From assembly GCF_900105985.1 (NCBI RefSeq), contig NZ_FNUB01000005.1, positions 1,798,001 to 1,862,000 of the forward strand: a stretch of 64,000 bases of DNA, written 5' to 3'. The notes under the pieces were generated by a model that saw only the letters and a list, made by a program, of their open reading frames with translations, was not told the DNA's origin and searched no databases. The position numbers and the translations under genes were made by a program. The stretch comes from Tenacibaculum sp. MAR_2010_89. GTDB lineage: Bacteria; Bacteroidota; Bacteroidia; Flavobacteriales; Flavobacteriaceae. Positions 9,502 to 17,355 of the stretch are shown in pieces (within the stretch, counting starts at the first letter, position 1; each line of letters opens with the position of its first letter).

Positions 9502-10218
9502 TTATGCTTCTTTATCGTTATTAATACCTAATTTTTCTTTTAATTTTTCTAAATCACTTAAAGCGCTATCTTCTGTAGTGTCAGTAATAGCATCAAGCTC
9601 ATCATCTATACTTTTTGATTCGTTTGCAATGTCTCCATAAGCTTCAGCTAAAGCTTCTTCTTGTTGCACCTTTTCTTTCATTCGTTCTAACATTGTTACA
9701 GTACTAGAACTATCAATTTCAGCCATTTGTTTGTTTAAGTTTTTAGTAGCATTACTAACTTTAACTCTAGCTTTTAATGTTTTTAATTCATTTTCCCATT
9801 TACTAATGTTTGATTTTACTTCAGAAACATTTTTTTCAAGTTGAGTAACAGATTTGTTAAATTTATCAGCCTCTTCAGAAGTTCTAGCTATGTGTTTTGT
9901 AGCTTCTTCCTTTTTAATTAAAGCCTCTTTAGCTAAACGATCTGCTTCTGAAACATCTAAATCACCATTTTGAGCTTTTTTCAAAATAAGCATTGCTTTA
10001 TTTTGGTAATCTTCTGCTTTAGAAGTATACTCTTCTTTTTCATTGTTGGCTCTAATTGCCATTGCTTTTACTTGTGCTAAAGCTTCAAGACTTTTATCTA
10101 AATCTTGCTTCATATCTCTGATACCTTGTTCGGTCATCTTAATTGGATCTTCCATTTTATCGATGGCAGAATTTGCTTCAGCTTTTCCTATTTTAAATAA
10201 TCTTCTAAATATGTTCAT
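9502..10218 (-). CDS. pspA: PspA/IM30 family membrane-remodelling protein
   Basis: This 238-residue protein is almost wholly alpha-helical and charged, starting MNIFRRLFKIGKAEANSAIDKMEDPIKM, with the amphipathic N-terminal helix and the DP-x-K-M motif of PspA/IM30/Vipp1. Long coiled coils follow (about 25-190), ending in an acidic tail. PspA-family proteins assemble ESCRT-III-like rods and rings that bind stressed inner membrane. The closest equivalent by context is E. coli YjfJ, the PspA paralog of the yjf operon. ATG at 10218 is 12 bases after the DUF2170 gene. No pspF or pspBC gene is visible, so regulation differs from the enterobacterial psp regulon; the divergent XRE gene is the obvious candidate (inference). 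Confidence 0.93.
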   Translation of the reverse strand: MNIFRRLFKIGKAEANSAIDKMEDPIKMTEQGIRDMKQDLDKSLEALAQVKAMAIRANNEKEEYTSKAEDYQNKAMLILKKAQNGDLDVSEADRLAKEALIKKEEATKHIARTSEEADKFNKSVTQLEKNVSEVKSNISKWENELKTLKARVKVSNATKNLNKQMAEIDSSSTVTMLERMKEKVQQEEALAEAYGDIANESKSIDDELDAITDTTEDSALSDLEKLKEKLGINNDKEA

Positions 10219-10230
10219 GATAATTTTTTT

Positions 10231-10626
10231 TTAATATTTTGAATATGTTATAATTTGTTCTGAGTATTCACTCAATAATAAACTAAGTGAGTTTAAACTT
10301 CCTTCTAATTCGTTTAAATCTAAATTTTCTAATTGTAAAGTGTCTCTAAAAATAACGCGTTCACCACTGTCGTCTAGAACAAAAGCTCCGTGAATTATAT
10401 CTCTATTTTTCTTTAAAAGATTTTTGAAAATTTCTTCATTTGGTTGATTTACTTTAAAAAGAAATTGTTCCATAATAACTATAGGATATGCTACACCTAC
10501 AATTAAGTTTTTTATACCAAAACTTTCCTTTTCAATGACAAAAACCCCATCAGCTTCATTTTCTTTTGTGATGTTAAAATTAAGTTCTTGTAAAAAGTTT
10601 TTAGTCTTAGTGAAATGATTGATCAT
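10231..10626 (-). CDS. DUF2170 (YjfI-like) protein
   Basis: This 131-residue soluble protein starts at the ATG at 10626 (MINHFTKTKN). A TTG two codons upstream is possible. It is a mixed alpha/beta protein with the motifs IKNLIVGVAYPIVIMEQFLF and HGAFVLDDSGERVIFRDTLQ and a helical C-terminus. Size and pattern match DUF2170/YjfI, which precedes a PspA paralog in E. coli and many other bacteria. The function is unknown; by association it is a cytosolic partner of PspA. It is the first gene of the minus-strand operon, so the operon promoter should lie in 10627-10866. Confidence 0.78.
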   Translation of the reverse strand: MINHFTKTKNFLQELNFNITKENEADGVFVIEKESFGIKNLIVGVAYPIVIMEQFLFKVNQPNEEIFKNLLKKNRDIIHGAFVLDDSGERVIFRDTLQLENLDLNELEGSLNSLSLLLSEYSEQIITYSKY

Positions 10627-10866
10627 AAGCAATTGAGTTAGTTAATTTAATTGTTTTCTTTAAACGTGTAATATTACAAAAAAGATCCTAAAATAAGACT
10701 TGTAACATAGATAGTTATTAATACCATTTTTTTTAGTTTTGAGGTTGTAAATTTAATTTTTTTTGAAATTTGACTAAAAATTTTAGCAAAAACCAAAAGT
10801 ATTAGCTAATATTGTTAGTGTAAAAGTACACAATATTTTTAATATTGCAAATAAAATTAGCAAATA
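10627..10866. promoter_or_regulatory. Divergent intergenic region with operator-like repeats
   Basis: This 240-bp region separates the PspA/flotillin operon from the divergent XRE regulator. Close to the regulator's ATG it holds an inverted repeat CAATATT (10831-10837) / AATATTG (10841-10847), a nearby TAATATTG (about 10808-10815), and TTAGCAAA-type words at about 10784 and 10857. The clustering suggests operators for the regulator, allowing control of both directions. No perfect TAnnTTTG box was found on either strand. Confidence 0.45.
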
Positions 10867-11622
10867 ATGTCTTTTTTTGGAAAAAATATAAAAAAAATAA
10901 GGGGAGTTAAAGGGTTAAGTCAGCAGGCTTTTGCCGAGTTGTTTGATCTAAAGAGGGCTACTTTAGGGGCTTACGAGGAAGGTAGGAGTGAACCTAAGAT
11001 AGATACTTTAATTAAGATTGCTAATTTTTTTAGCATTCCTATAGGTGATTTGTTAACGGCTGAATTAACTGTAAATAAATTATTACAATTTAAAGATGAT
11101 TTAACGCTTCAGGCTGAAAAAGTTGAAAAAGAAGAATTGGCAAGTGTACCATTAATAACTGATGTAAATAGTGGTGAGTATGTAAAATATTTTGATAAGA
11201 AAAATTTTATAAACGATTTGCCAATGATGCAATTACCATTAAATTTATCAAAAAACTTTAGAGCTTTTACTGTTAGTAATCTTGAAATGTCAATGCATGA
11301 CAAAGGCTTATACCCTAAAGATATTGTTGTAGGAGAATATGTTCCTTTGGCTATTATACCTAAATTAAATAATGGAGATTTAGTTTTGGTATTAGTGAAA
11401 AATGAGTTGATATTAAGGCGTTTTTATGTGGCTAAAAAAGAAGTTGTTTTGAGGGCAGATCATAAAAATATAGATGACAAAACTTTTAATTTAGCAGATG
11501 TAAAAGAGTTATGGCGTATTAGATATGTGTTTTTTAAACGCTTGCCAGAACTCGGTGATCCTTTAGAAGATAAGCTCCTTTTTTTAGAAAAAGAATTTGC
11601 TAAACTTAAAAATAAAATGTGA
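10867..11622 (+). CDS. XRE-family regulator with S24/LexA-like C-terminal domain
   Basis: This 251-residue protein has an N-terminal helix-turn-helix (about residues 5-62, LSQQAFAELFDLKRATLGAYE) followed by a LexA/CI-like S24 domain (about 125-215). The usual Ser-Met active-site segment reads LEMSMHDKGLYPKDIVV and the position expected for the catalytic Lys reads ELILRRFYV, so the Ser/Lys dyad seems degraded and self-cleavage is unlikely. It may instead sense a ligand or be a stable repressor. The gene starts at ATG 10867 and points away from the PspA/flotillin operon across a region with inverted repeats, making it the best candidate regulator of that operon (inference). Its stop lies 5 bases from the convergent response regulator's stop. 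Confidence 0.85.
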   Translation: MSFFGKNIKKIRGVKGLSQQAFAELFDLKRATLGAYEEGRSEPKIDTLIKIANFFSIPIGDLLTAELTVNKLLQFKDDLTLQAEKVEKEELASVPLITDVNSGEYVKYFDKKNFINDLPMMQLPLNLSKNFRAFTVSNLEMSMHDKGLYPKDIVVGEYVPLAIIPKLNNGDLVLVLVKNELILRRFYVAKKEVVLRADHKNIDDKTFNLADVKELWRIRYVFFKRLPELGDPLEDKLLFLEKEFAKLKNKM

Positions 11623-11627
11623 TTCGT

Positions 11628-12272
11628 TTAGTTTACTAAACCTTGTTGGATAGCATATTTTACTAAACCAACCATGTTTTTTGTTCCTATTTTCCGCATT
11701 AAATTTTTTCTATGAGTTTCAACTGTATTGAATGAAATGAATAATTCATTGGCAATTTCTTGTGTGTTTTTTTCTTGAGAGATTAAAAGTAGTACCTCAT
11801 TTTCTCTACTGCTTAATTTTACCGATTGTTTTTTTGTTTTAATTGGGTTGAATATGCTGTTACTAATTATTTCTTTTATGTTGTTTGAAAAATAATTTTG
11901 CCCACTAATAACTGTTTCAATAGCTTTAAAAAGTTCTGTTTTACCAGTGTTTTTTAATAGGTAACCATTAGCTCCTTTTTTTATAGCTTTAGTTATTGTT
12001 TCTCCATTTGCATGAGAACTAACAATTATGATTTTAATATTATTGTGTGTGTGTGTTATTTTTTGAGTAAGTTCTATACCGTCCATAGAAGGCATATCAA
12101 TATCGCTTATAACAATATCAAAATTAGTGTTTTTTAAAGTTTTTAATGCTTCTTCTCCATTTGTAGCTACGTGAATATTTTTAATTATGGGTGATTTTTG
12201 TAAAATAGATTGAATTCCTTCTAAAAACATTTTATGGTCGTCAACAATTAAGATATTTACTTTTTCAATCAT
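11628..12272 (-). CDS. NarL/LuxR-type response regulator
   Basis: This 214-residue protein has a receiver domain at residues 5-120 with acidic pocket D11/D12, predicted phospho-acceptor Asp57 in ISDIDMPSMDG and a conserved Lys in KKGANGYLLKN. A LuxR-type helix-turn-helix follows at about 150-212 (LSSRENEVLLLISQ... NTVETHRKNLMRKI). Its ATG shares one base with the stop of the sensor kinase gene (TAATG), so the two are translationally coupled. It is the DNA-binding output of that kinase. No target promoter can be named. The best guess from orientation is that the pair controls itself or the divergent lipoprotein/phosphoesterase genes. Confidence 0.95.
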   Translation of the reverse strand: MIEKVNILIVDDHKMFLEGIQSILQKSPIIKNIHVATNGEEALKTLKNTNFDIVISDIDMPSMDGIELTQKITHTHNNIKIIIVSSHANGETITKAIKKGANGYLLKNTGKTELFKAIETVISGQNYFSNNIKEIISNSIFNPIKTKKQSVKLSSRENEVLLLISQEKNTQEIANELFISFNTVETHRKNLMRKIGTKNMVGLVKYAIQQGLVN

Positions 12273-14143
12273 TATTTCACAGGTATATTTATATTAATAG
12301 TAGTGCCTTTTTTTAAAGTTGAATCTATTTCTAAGTTTCCATTGAGTTTTGTAACTCTTGAAGTAATGTTGTTTAAGCCAATTCCTTTTTTACTTTTATT
12401 GATGTCAAAACCTAAACCATTATCTTCAACTAATATATTTAAATAATTTTCATGAAGAGTTGTATTAATCATAGTTTTTGTTGCTTCAGCATGCTTTATA
12501 ACGTTGGTTATTAGTTCTTGTACTATTTTGTAAACTTCAGATGAAATAATTTGAGATATCTTGTTTATTTCTTTTTCAGGGTAACTGTCAAATTCAATTT
12601 TTAAATCGTTTGATTTATATAGGTTAATAAGTTCATTAATATTAGTTGTAAAGCTTATGTTCTCTTTTGGAAGTAAATTGTGAGATATAATACGAACTTC
12701 ATTGTATGTGTCGTCAATGTTTGCTATTATTTTTTTTATTTCAGAAGTATCACTGCTATTTATATTTGTTAATTTAATTTTTATAGCAGCTATATTTCCA
12801 CTAATACTATCGTGTAAATCTTTGGCAATTCTTTTTCTTTCTTTATTTTGACCATTTAAATGAGATTGCATTGTTTTAACTTTTTGAGATTCTAAAAGGG
12901 TTTTTAATTTCTCTTTTGATAGTTGTTTTTGTGTATGTAATTTTTTACGGTATAATAAAATAGTAAAAACAAGAAGAACAAGAATTAATATAAGAGCAAT
13001 AAATAGTATTTTGTTTCGACTGTTTTGTTTTTGGATATGTACTTTTTGCTTTTTTATTTCATCTTCTTTAGCTAGGTTCATGTATTTTGACTCTAGTTCT
13101 TTTGCTAAAAAAATATTATCTCTGTTATGAATGCTGTCCTTAATTTGTTGAGCTTTTATTTGATATTTACGTGTTTTGTTAAAGTTTCCTTTTCTCTTAT
13201 AAAAATTTGTAAACCGTTTGTATAGTATTTCTATATCAAATTTATAGTTGTCGTTAATTAAATAACTTTCAGCCTTAGTTAAGTATTTTAATTCTTGCGA
13301 AGTGTTTTTTTCGTGAAAAGCAATTTCAGATAATAAAAGGTAAGTTTTACCTAGAAAAATAACATTATCATGTTTTTGTTGATAATTCTCAGCGTTTAAT
13401 AACATTTTTTTTGCCTTATTTAGTTTTCCCTTTTTTATGAATACTTCAGCAATACTGGTATTATTGGCAAAAAATGTTGGGAGATTATTTTTTTTAAAAA
13501 ATAAAGATGCTTTTTGATAAAAATATAAAGAAGAGTCTAGGTTTGAGGTTAGGTAAATTTTACCTAGAGTTATATAATTTAAATTTTGAGTTAGTTTAGT
13601 TGTGTTTGGTGTTTTTAATACTTTTAAAGCGTTTTTTTTAGCTTTAGATTTGTAGTTCATTAGTAAATTTAAATCAGCTAAACTACTTAGTATCCTGCTT
13701 TTATTGTTGATGTTAAATGTGTCTAAATTTTTTAAAGTATTTGAGAGTATTGAAAAAGCGTTATAATAATTCCCTTTACTCTTTTCATAGTGAGAAATAC
13801 CTAGTGCTAATGAAGTATATTTTTTTGGAAGTTGCGTTATAAGTACTCTATTCTGATTGAAAAAGTTAAGAGCTTTTTTAAATTCTGCTTGAGCTGAATC
13901 AGCTTTTTGTAATATAAAAAAACTTATACCCTTTATATGATGAGCTTTTATTTTATAGATATTATGGTTTGGGGTTGATTTAAGTGTATACAGTATTGAA
14001 TCAGCTATACGTATGTTTTTCAAAGGAGTTTTACCATTTGTTATTTCATTTATTATTAGGTCTAATTTGTTCTTTTCTTCTTGAGAATAAGAATGTAAAG
14101 AAGTGAGAATAATAAATAAAAAAAAACTAAATGAAAGTTTCAT
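12272..14143 (-). CDS. TPR sensor histidine kinase (HisKA_3 type)
   Basis: This 623-residue protein has a signal peptide (to about residue 20, ending SYSQ), a long helical periplasmic region (about 25-370) with TPR-like repeats, one transmembrane helix (about 378-397), and a cytoplasmic HisKA_3 dimerisation box with phosphorylated His near residue 443 (RKRIAKDLHDSISG). The HATPase domain has N-box QELITNVIKHAEAT, G1 box EDNGLGFD and G2 box KGIGLNNI. This architecture is common in Flavobacteriaceae. It phosphorylates the overlapping response regulator. TPRs on the outside suggest sensing through a protein or peptide partner (inference). ATG at 14143. Confidence 0.95.
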   Translation of the reverse strand: MKLSFSFFLFIILTSLHSYSQEEKNKLDLIINEITNGKTPLKNIRIADSILYTLKSTPNHNIYKIKAHHIKGISFFILQKADSAQAEFKKALNFFNQNRVLITQLPKKYTSLALGISHYEKSKGNYYNAFSILSNTLKNLDTFNINNKSRILSSLADLNLLMNYKSKAKKNALKVLKTPNTTKLTQNLNYITLGKIYLTSNLDSSLYFYQKASLFFKKNNLPTFFANNTSIAEVFIKKGKLNKAKKMLLNAENYQQKHDNVIFLGKTYLLLSEIAFHEKNTSQELKYLTKAESYLINDNYKFDIEILYKRFTNFYKRKGNFNKTRKYQIKAQQIKDSIHNRDNIFLAKELESKYMNLAKEDEIKKQKVHIQKQNSRNKILFIALILILVLLVFTILLYRKKLHTQKQLSKEKLKTLLESQKVKTMQSHLNGQNKERKRIAKDLHDSISGNIAAIKIKLTNINSSDTSEIKKIIANIDDTYNEVRIISHNLLPKENISFTTNINELINLYKSNDLKIEFDSYPEKEINKISQIISSEVYKIVQELITNVIKHAEATKTMINTTLHENYLNILVEDNGLGFDINKSKKGIGLNNITSRVTKLNGNLEIDSTLKKGTTININIPVK

Positions 14144-14291
14144 GTGTTTTACTGATGAATGTATACAAATTAAAGAAAAATAAAAAAAAGAGCTATAACG
14201 GAATTCAGTTATTATAAAATTACCTGAATATGGTTATTTAATTACGAAATACAATATTCAATTTTGTGTCATAATTTTAAATAATCAACTT

Positions 14292-15512
14292 GTGAATAAA
14301 ATATTGTACATATTTACTTGCCTTTTTTTAGTTGTATCATGTAAAGAAAAAGAAAGCTTTTTTTTAGAAGGTAGTATTGATGAACTTTCATCGAACTTTG
14401 TAGAAAGAAATACTCAGCTAAAGTTGTTTGGGATTGATATTCCTAAAGATATAAAGGTGTATTTGAATGAAGATCTATTAGATATTATTTCACTATCTAA
14501 AAATAATTTAAAAATTAAAATACCTGCAAATGCTTCAAGTGGAGTTTTAAAAATATTATTAGGAAATCATAATAAAGAAATCTTTCAGCATTATTTAAAA
14601 GTAAAAGATTTCAATTGGCAGAAATATGATTTACCTGAGTCTTTTAATTATGTAGAATTTGTAAATGATAAAATTGGTTTTGGTGTTACTATTAATTCTA
14701 ATGTTTTTAACAAAAGTTTTATTTATAAAACTATTGATGGGGGGAAATTATGGGATGTACTTATAGATGAGTCTGATGTTTTTTTAGACTTTAAAGTAGT
14801 AAATGAAAATTTTATTTATTCTAGAATGAGTGATAAGTATAAGATCTCAATAGATGGAGGTAAGAACTGGTTAGCTGTAAGTGTTCCAAAAATAGAGTAC
14901 CTAACTAGAGATTTCATATGTTTTAACTCTAAAGACATGTTAATGTTAGCAAATAAAAGAGGGAAAGGGTATGTTTTACAATCTTCAGATGGGGGCAGTT
15001 CATGGAAGGAAGGATTTGAATTAGCTAATATTAGAGGTAGTTATAGGGATGTTAAATATATAAAAGAAGTATACCTTAATAAAGATACGGTTTGTTTGTT
15101 TGATACAAAGGCCAAAAGTCTATTGAGGAGCTTTGATAAGGGGGCTACCTGGGAAGAGGTTAAATTAGATTTGAAAAAAACTAGTTTGTTGGCTTTTGAT
15201 TTTTTTGATGAAACTAATTTTTTGTTTTATGACTTTTTAGAAGAGGAACTTTTTATGTTCGGTGAAGGAGGAGTTAAAAAAAATAAAATACAATTACCAG
15301 TTTTATCGAATGAAAATGAGAAAATAGAAAAAATAAAAATATTAAATCGTGATAAAATAGTTGTTTTAACAAATCAAGGAGGTTTAGGTTATACTAATAA
15401 TAGAGGTTTAGATTGGGAGGTATTTTATTTAGAAAATAACTCTATAACTATGATTGGTAGTTTACAAAAGAGTATTTACATGTTGAAAGGTAATGAGTTA
15501 TTTCGTAAGTAA
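14292..15512 (+). CDS. Beta-propeller (BNR/Asp-box) lipoprotein with TIG-like N-terminus
   Basis: This 406-residue protein starts with GTG at 14292; a lipoprotein signal begins at once and ends at VVSC (Cys17), which fixes the start. Residues about 55-105 look like an IPT/TIG immunoglobulin-like domain. The rest contains at least five Asp-box turns (TIDGGKLW, SIDGGKNW, SSDGGSSW, SFDKGATW, TNNRGLDW), so a sialidase-like or YCF48-like beta-propeller. No sialidase arginine triad was identified, so a binding or scaffold role is more likely than glycosidase activity. It is 11 bases upstream of the metallophosphoesterase, so the two probably form a two-gene operon, with the lipoprotein as surface or periplasmic partner. 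Confidence 0.8.
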   Translation: MNKILYIFTCLFLVVSCKEKESFFLEGSIDELSSNFVERNTQLKLFGIDIPKDIKVYLNEDLLDIISLSKNNLKIKIPANASSGVLKILLGNHNKEIFQHYLKVKDFNWQKYDLPESFNYVEFVNDKIGFGVTINSNVFNKSFIYKTIDGGKLWDVLIDESDVFLDFKVVNENFIYSRMSDKYKISIDGGKNWLAVSVPKIEYLTRDFICFNSKDMLMLANKRGKGYVLQSSDGGSSWKEGFELANIRGSYRDVKYIKEVYLNKDTVCLFDTKAKSLLRSFDKGATWEEVKLDLKKTSLLAFDFFDETNFLFYDFLEEELFMFGEGGVKKNKIQLPVLSNENEKIEKIKILNRDKIVVLTNQGGLGYTNNRGLDWEVFYLENNSITMIGSLQKSIYMLKGNELFRK

Positions 15513-15523
15513 AAAATTGGGTA

Positions 15524-16798
15524 ATGAAAAAAAACAGTATAAAAGTTTTAAAGTGGAGCGGTGTTTTAATGATTGCTTATTTAGTGTTAACAACAATAAT
15601 ATTAGGGTACCAAGATACAGATACAAAAAAAGGAAAACACAATTTTTATTGGTCAGGGTTGAATGCATTATGGTTAAAAAATAAAGTTTTTGGGTTTAAG
15701 ATTAATGAGCAAGTAGAAGTTGCTTTTAATGGAGTTGATGGTCCTTATATTGTTAAAGATAGTTTGTTTTTTGTAACTGATAAAAATGAATTTAAAAGAG
15801 CGAAAAAAGAAAACAACAACATAGTAGTAAAAACAAATTGTAGGGAGCTGAGTAAGTTTAATGTTAACTTAAAGAGTTCTTTAAAAAAGGAAGTAGATGT
15901 ATATAAAATGCCTAATAAACTTATTGCTATATCAGACATAGAAGGTAATTTTAATGGTTTTTATAGCTTTTTGAGAAGTAATAAGATTATTGACAAGTAT
16001 GCTAATTGGATTTTTGGAAATGGACATTTAGTTTTAAATGGTGATTTTTTTGATAGGGGAAATCAAGTAACACAGGTTTTATGGCTAATTTATCATCTTG
16101 AAAGTGAAGCTGAGAAAAGTGGAGGAAAAGTACACTTTATTTTAGGGAATCATGAAATTATGAATATGTATGGTAATGTTTCTTATAATGATGAAAAATA
16201 TATAGAGGTAGCTAAAAAAATAAGTAAAAAAACAAGTTGGGATGATGCTTTAAGGTTTTTATATTCAAATAAAACGGAGTTAGGAAAATGGTTAAGAACA
16301 AAAAATATAGTTGAGAAAATAGGAGATTTAATATTTGTTCATGGGGGGTTAAATAAATTTCATTACGAAGGTAATTATAGCATTACTGAACTAAATAATA
16401 TAGCCAAGAATTATTATGGAATTGTAACTAGCCTTAAAAACCTTAAAGAAGAAAGAGACAAGTATGTTATTGGTTCAATTAATAGTCCATATTGGGATAG
16501 AAGGTTAAACTTAGATATTAAGCATAGTACAGCTCTTTTAATGAATGGAACTTCTGTAGAGAAAACATCAGGTGATGATTTATCAAATATTTTAAAAATG
16601 TATAACGCTTCAAAAATTATTATTGGACACTCATTAGTTGATGATGTTTCTAGTGATTATAATAATAGAGTTATTAAAATAGATGTAAAGCACGGGGAAA
16701 CATTTGAGTCTGGAGAAACAAAAGGAGTGTTAGTTGAATATGCAGCTTTTTATAAAATAAATGATTTAGGTGAAAAAAATAAACTTTTTAAAGAATAA
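15524..16798 (+). CDS. Membrane-anchored calcineurin-like metallophosphoesterase
   Basis: This 424-residue protein has an N-terminal membrane helix (about residues 12-29) followed by an unassigned 100-residue region, then a PPP-like metallophosphoesterase domain: SDIEGN at 137-142, GDFFDRG at 173-179, GNHE at 208-211, then FVHGGL and a late GHS motif. These resemble bacterial Shewanella-like protein phosphatases and bind two metal ions. The first motif normally reads D-x-H-G; here the His is Glu140, an unusual change at a metal ligand. The substrate may be a phosphoprotein or phospho-metabolite. The domain is probably periplasmic if the N-terminal helix acts as an uncleaved signal. It is 11 bases after the propeller lipoprotein. 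Confidence 0.85.
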   Translation: MKKNSIKVLKWSGVLMIAYLVLTTIILGYQDTDTKKGKHNFYWSGLNALWLKNKVFGFKINEQVEVAFNGVDGPYIVKDSLFFVTDKNEFKRAKKENNNIVVKTNCRELSKFNVNLKSSLKKEVDVYKMPNKLIAISDIEGNFNGFYSFLRSNKIIDKYANWIFGNGHLVLNGDFFDRGNQVTQVLWLIYHLESEAEKSGGKVHFILGNHEIMNMYGNVSYNDEKYIEVAKKISKKTSWDDALRFLYSNKTELGKWLRTKNIVEKIGDLIFVHGGLNKFHYEGNYSITELNNIAKNYYGIVTSLKNLKEERDKYVIGSINSPYWDRRLNLDIKHSTALLMNGTSVEKTSGDDLSNILKMYNASKIIIGHSLVDDVSSDYNNRVIKIDVKHGETFESGETKGVLVEYAAFYKINDLGEKNKLFKE

Positions 16799-16810
16799 AG
16801 AATGATGTAA

Positions 16811-16861
16811 AGTATTGGAGTGATCCTATAAAAGTTTATAGCTTTTGTTTACTCCAATACT
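16811..16861. terminator. Nested inverted repeat between convergent genes
   Basis: Arms AGTATTGGAGT (16811-16821) and ACTCCAATACT (16851-16861) enclose a second perfect hairpin, CTATAAA (16826-16832) / TTTATAG (16835-16841). The structure overlaps the stop codon of the minus-strand gene and lies 13 bases after the phosphoesterase stop, so it probably ends transcription in both directions, although the T-tracts are weak. Confidence 0.5.
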
Positions 16862-17269
16862 AAAACCATAACGGATTTCGTTTTCACTACCCAGCCTTAG
16901 AATTGAAATATCTCCTAATGAAATTTTATCAAATTCATTATTAGTAATATTTTCATCATTTAAAAATAATTCTCCACTAAATTGTTTTTTAGTATTGTAT
17001 TCGCTTCTATCTTTTTTGTTTTGAAAAAAGTTAATAGAAAAAATTTCTTCGGTATCGGTATATCTACAAAAAACGCCTAATGAATCCCAAAAAACATAAT
17101 TTTTACTTTTGTTTAAATTTCTGTTGGGCTCTCCAAAAATAGCTACTAAAGAGTTGTAATTGGTAGGGAAAGTAAATTTCTGATCATTGATTATAACTTC
17201 ATCAGTTTTACAGCTAACTATTATGTGTTTTTTATTTTTTCTGAAAAAACGTAGTACAAAATTTTTCAT
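16826..17269 (-). CDS. Small protein of unknown function
   Basis: This 147-residue protein is not recognised. The N-terminus is basic (MKNFVLRFFRKNKK), followed by a mainly beta-strand region with aromatic residues (KFTFPTNYNSLVAIFGEPNR, YVFWDSLGVFCRY) and a C-terminal segment NNEFDKISLGDISILRLG. There is no signal peptide or membrane helix. The sequence around residues 25-60 (small beta strand, then 'L..iFG.P.R......y.WD..Gi') recalls small beta-sandwich proteins of Bacteroidota and Proteobacteria of unknown role; this is only an impression. It is a single gene, convergent with the phosphoesterase and divergent from ndh, with an 86-base gap that carries the ndh promoter. Confidence 0.6.
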   Translation of the reverse strand: MKNFVLRFFRKNKKHIIVSCKTDEVIINDQKFTFPTNYNSLVAIFGEPNRNLNKSKNYVFWDSLGVFCRYTDTEEIFSINFFQNKKDRSEYNTKKQFSGELFLNDENITNNEFDKISLGDISILRLGSENEIRYGFSIGVNKSYKLL

Positions 17270-17314
17270 TTTATAAAGCTATAAAAAAACTGAATATAAA
17301 GAAGAATTTTTAGC

Positions 17315-17322
17315 TAAATTTG
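17315..17322 (+). promoter_or_regulatory. -7 promoter box for ndh
   Basis: TAAATTTG matches the Bacteroidota sigma-ABfr -7 consensus TAnnTTTG exactly. It lies 33 bases upstream of the ndh ATG, giving a 5' leader of roughly 25-30 bases. No clear -33 TTTG was found at the right spacing. Confidence 0.6.
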
Positions 17323-17355
17323 TTCTTACAATAATATATTTAATTACTAAGATAT

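Noticed and set aside
14292..15512. Beta-propeller lipoprotein considered as a sialidase
   Set aside because: Asp-boxes are present but no sialidase arginine triad or nucleophile Tyr pattern was identified.
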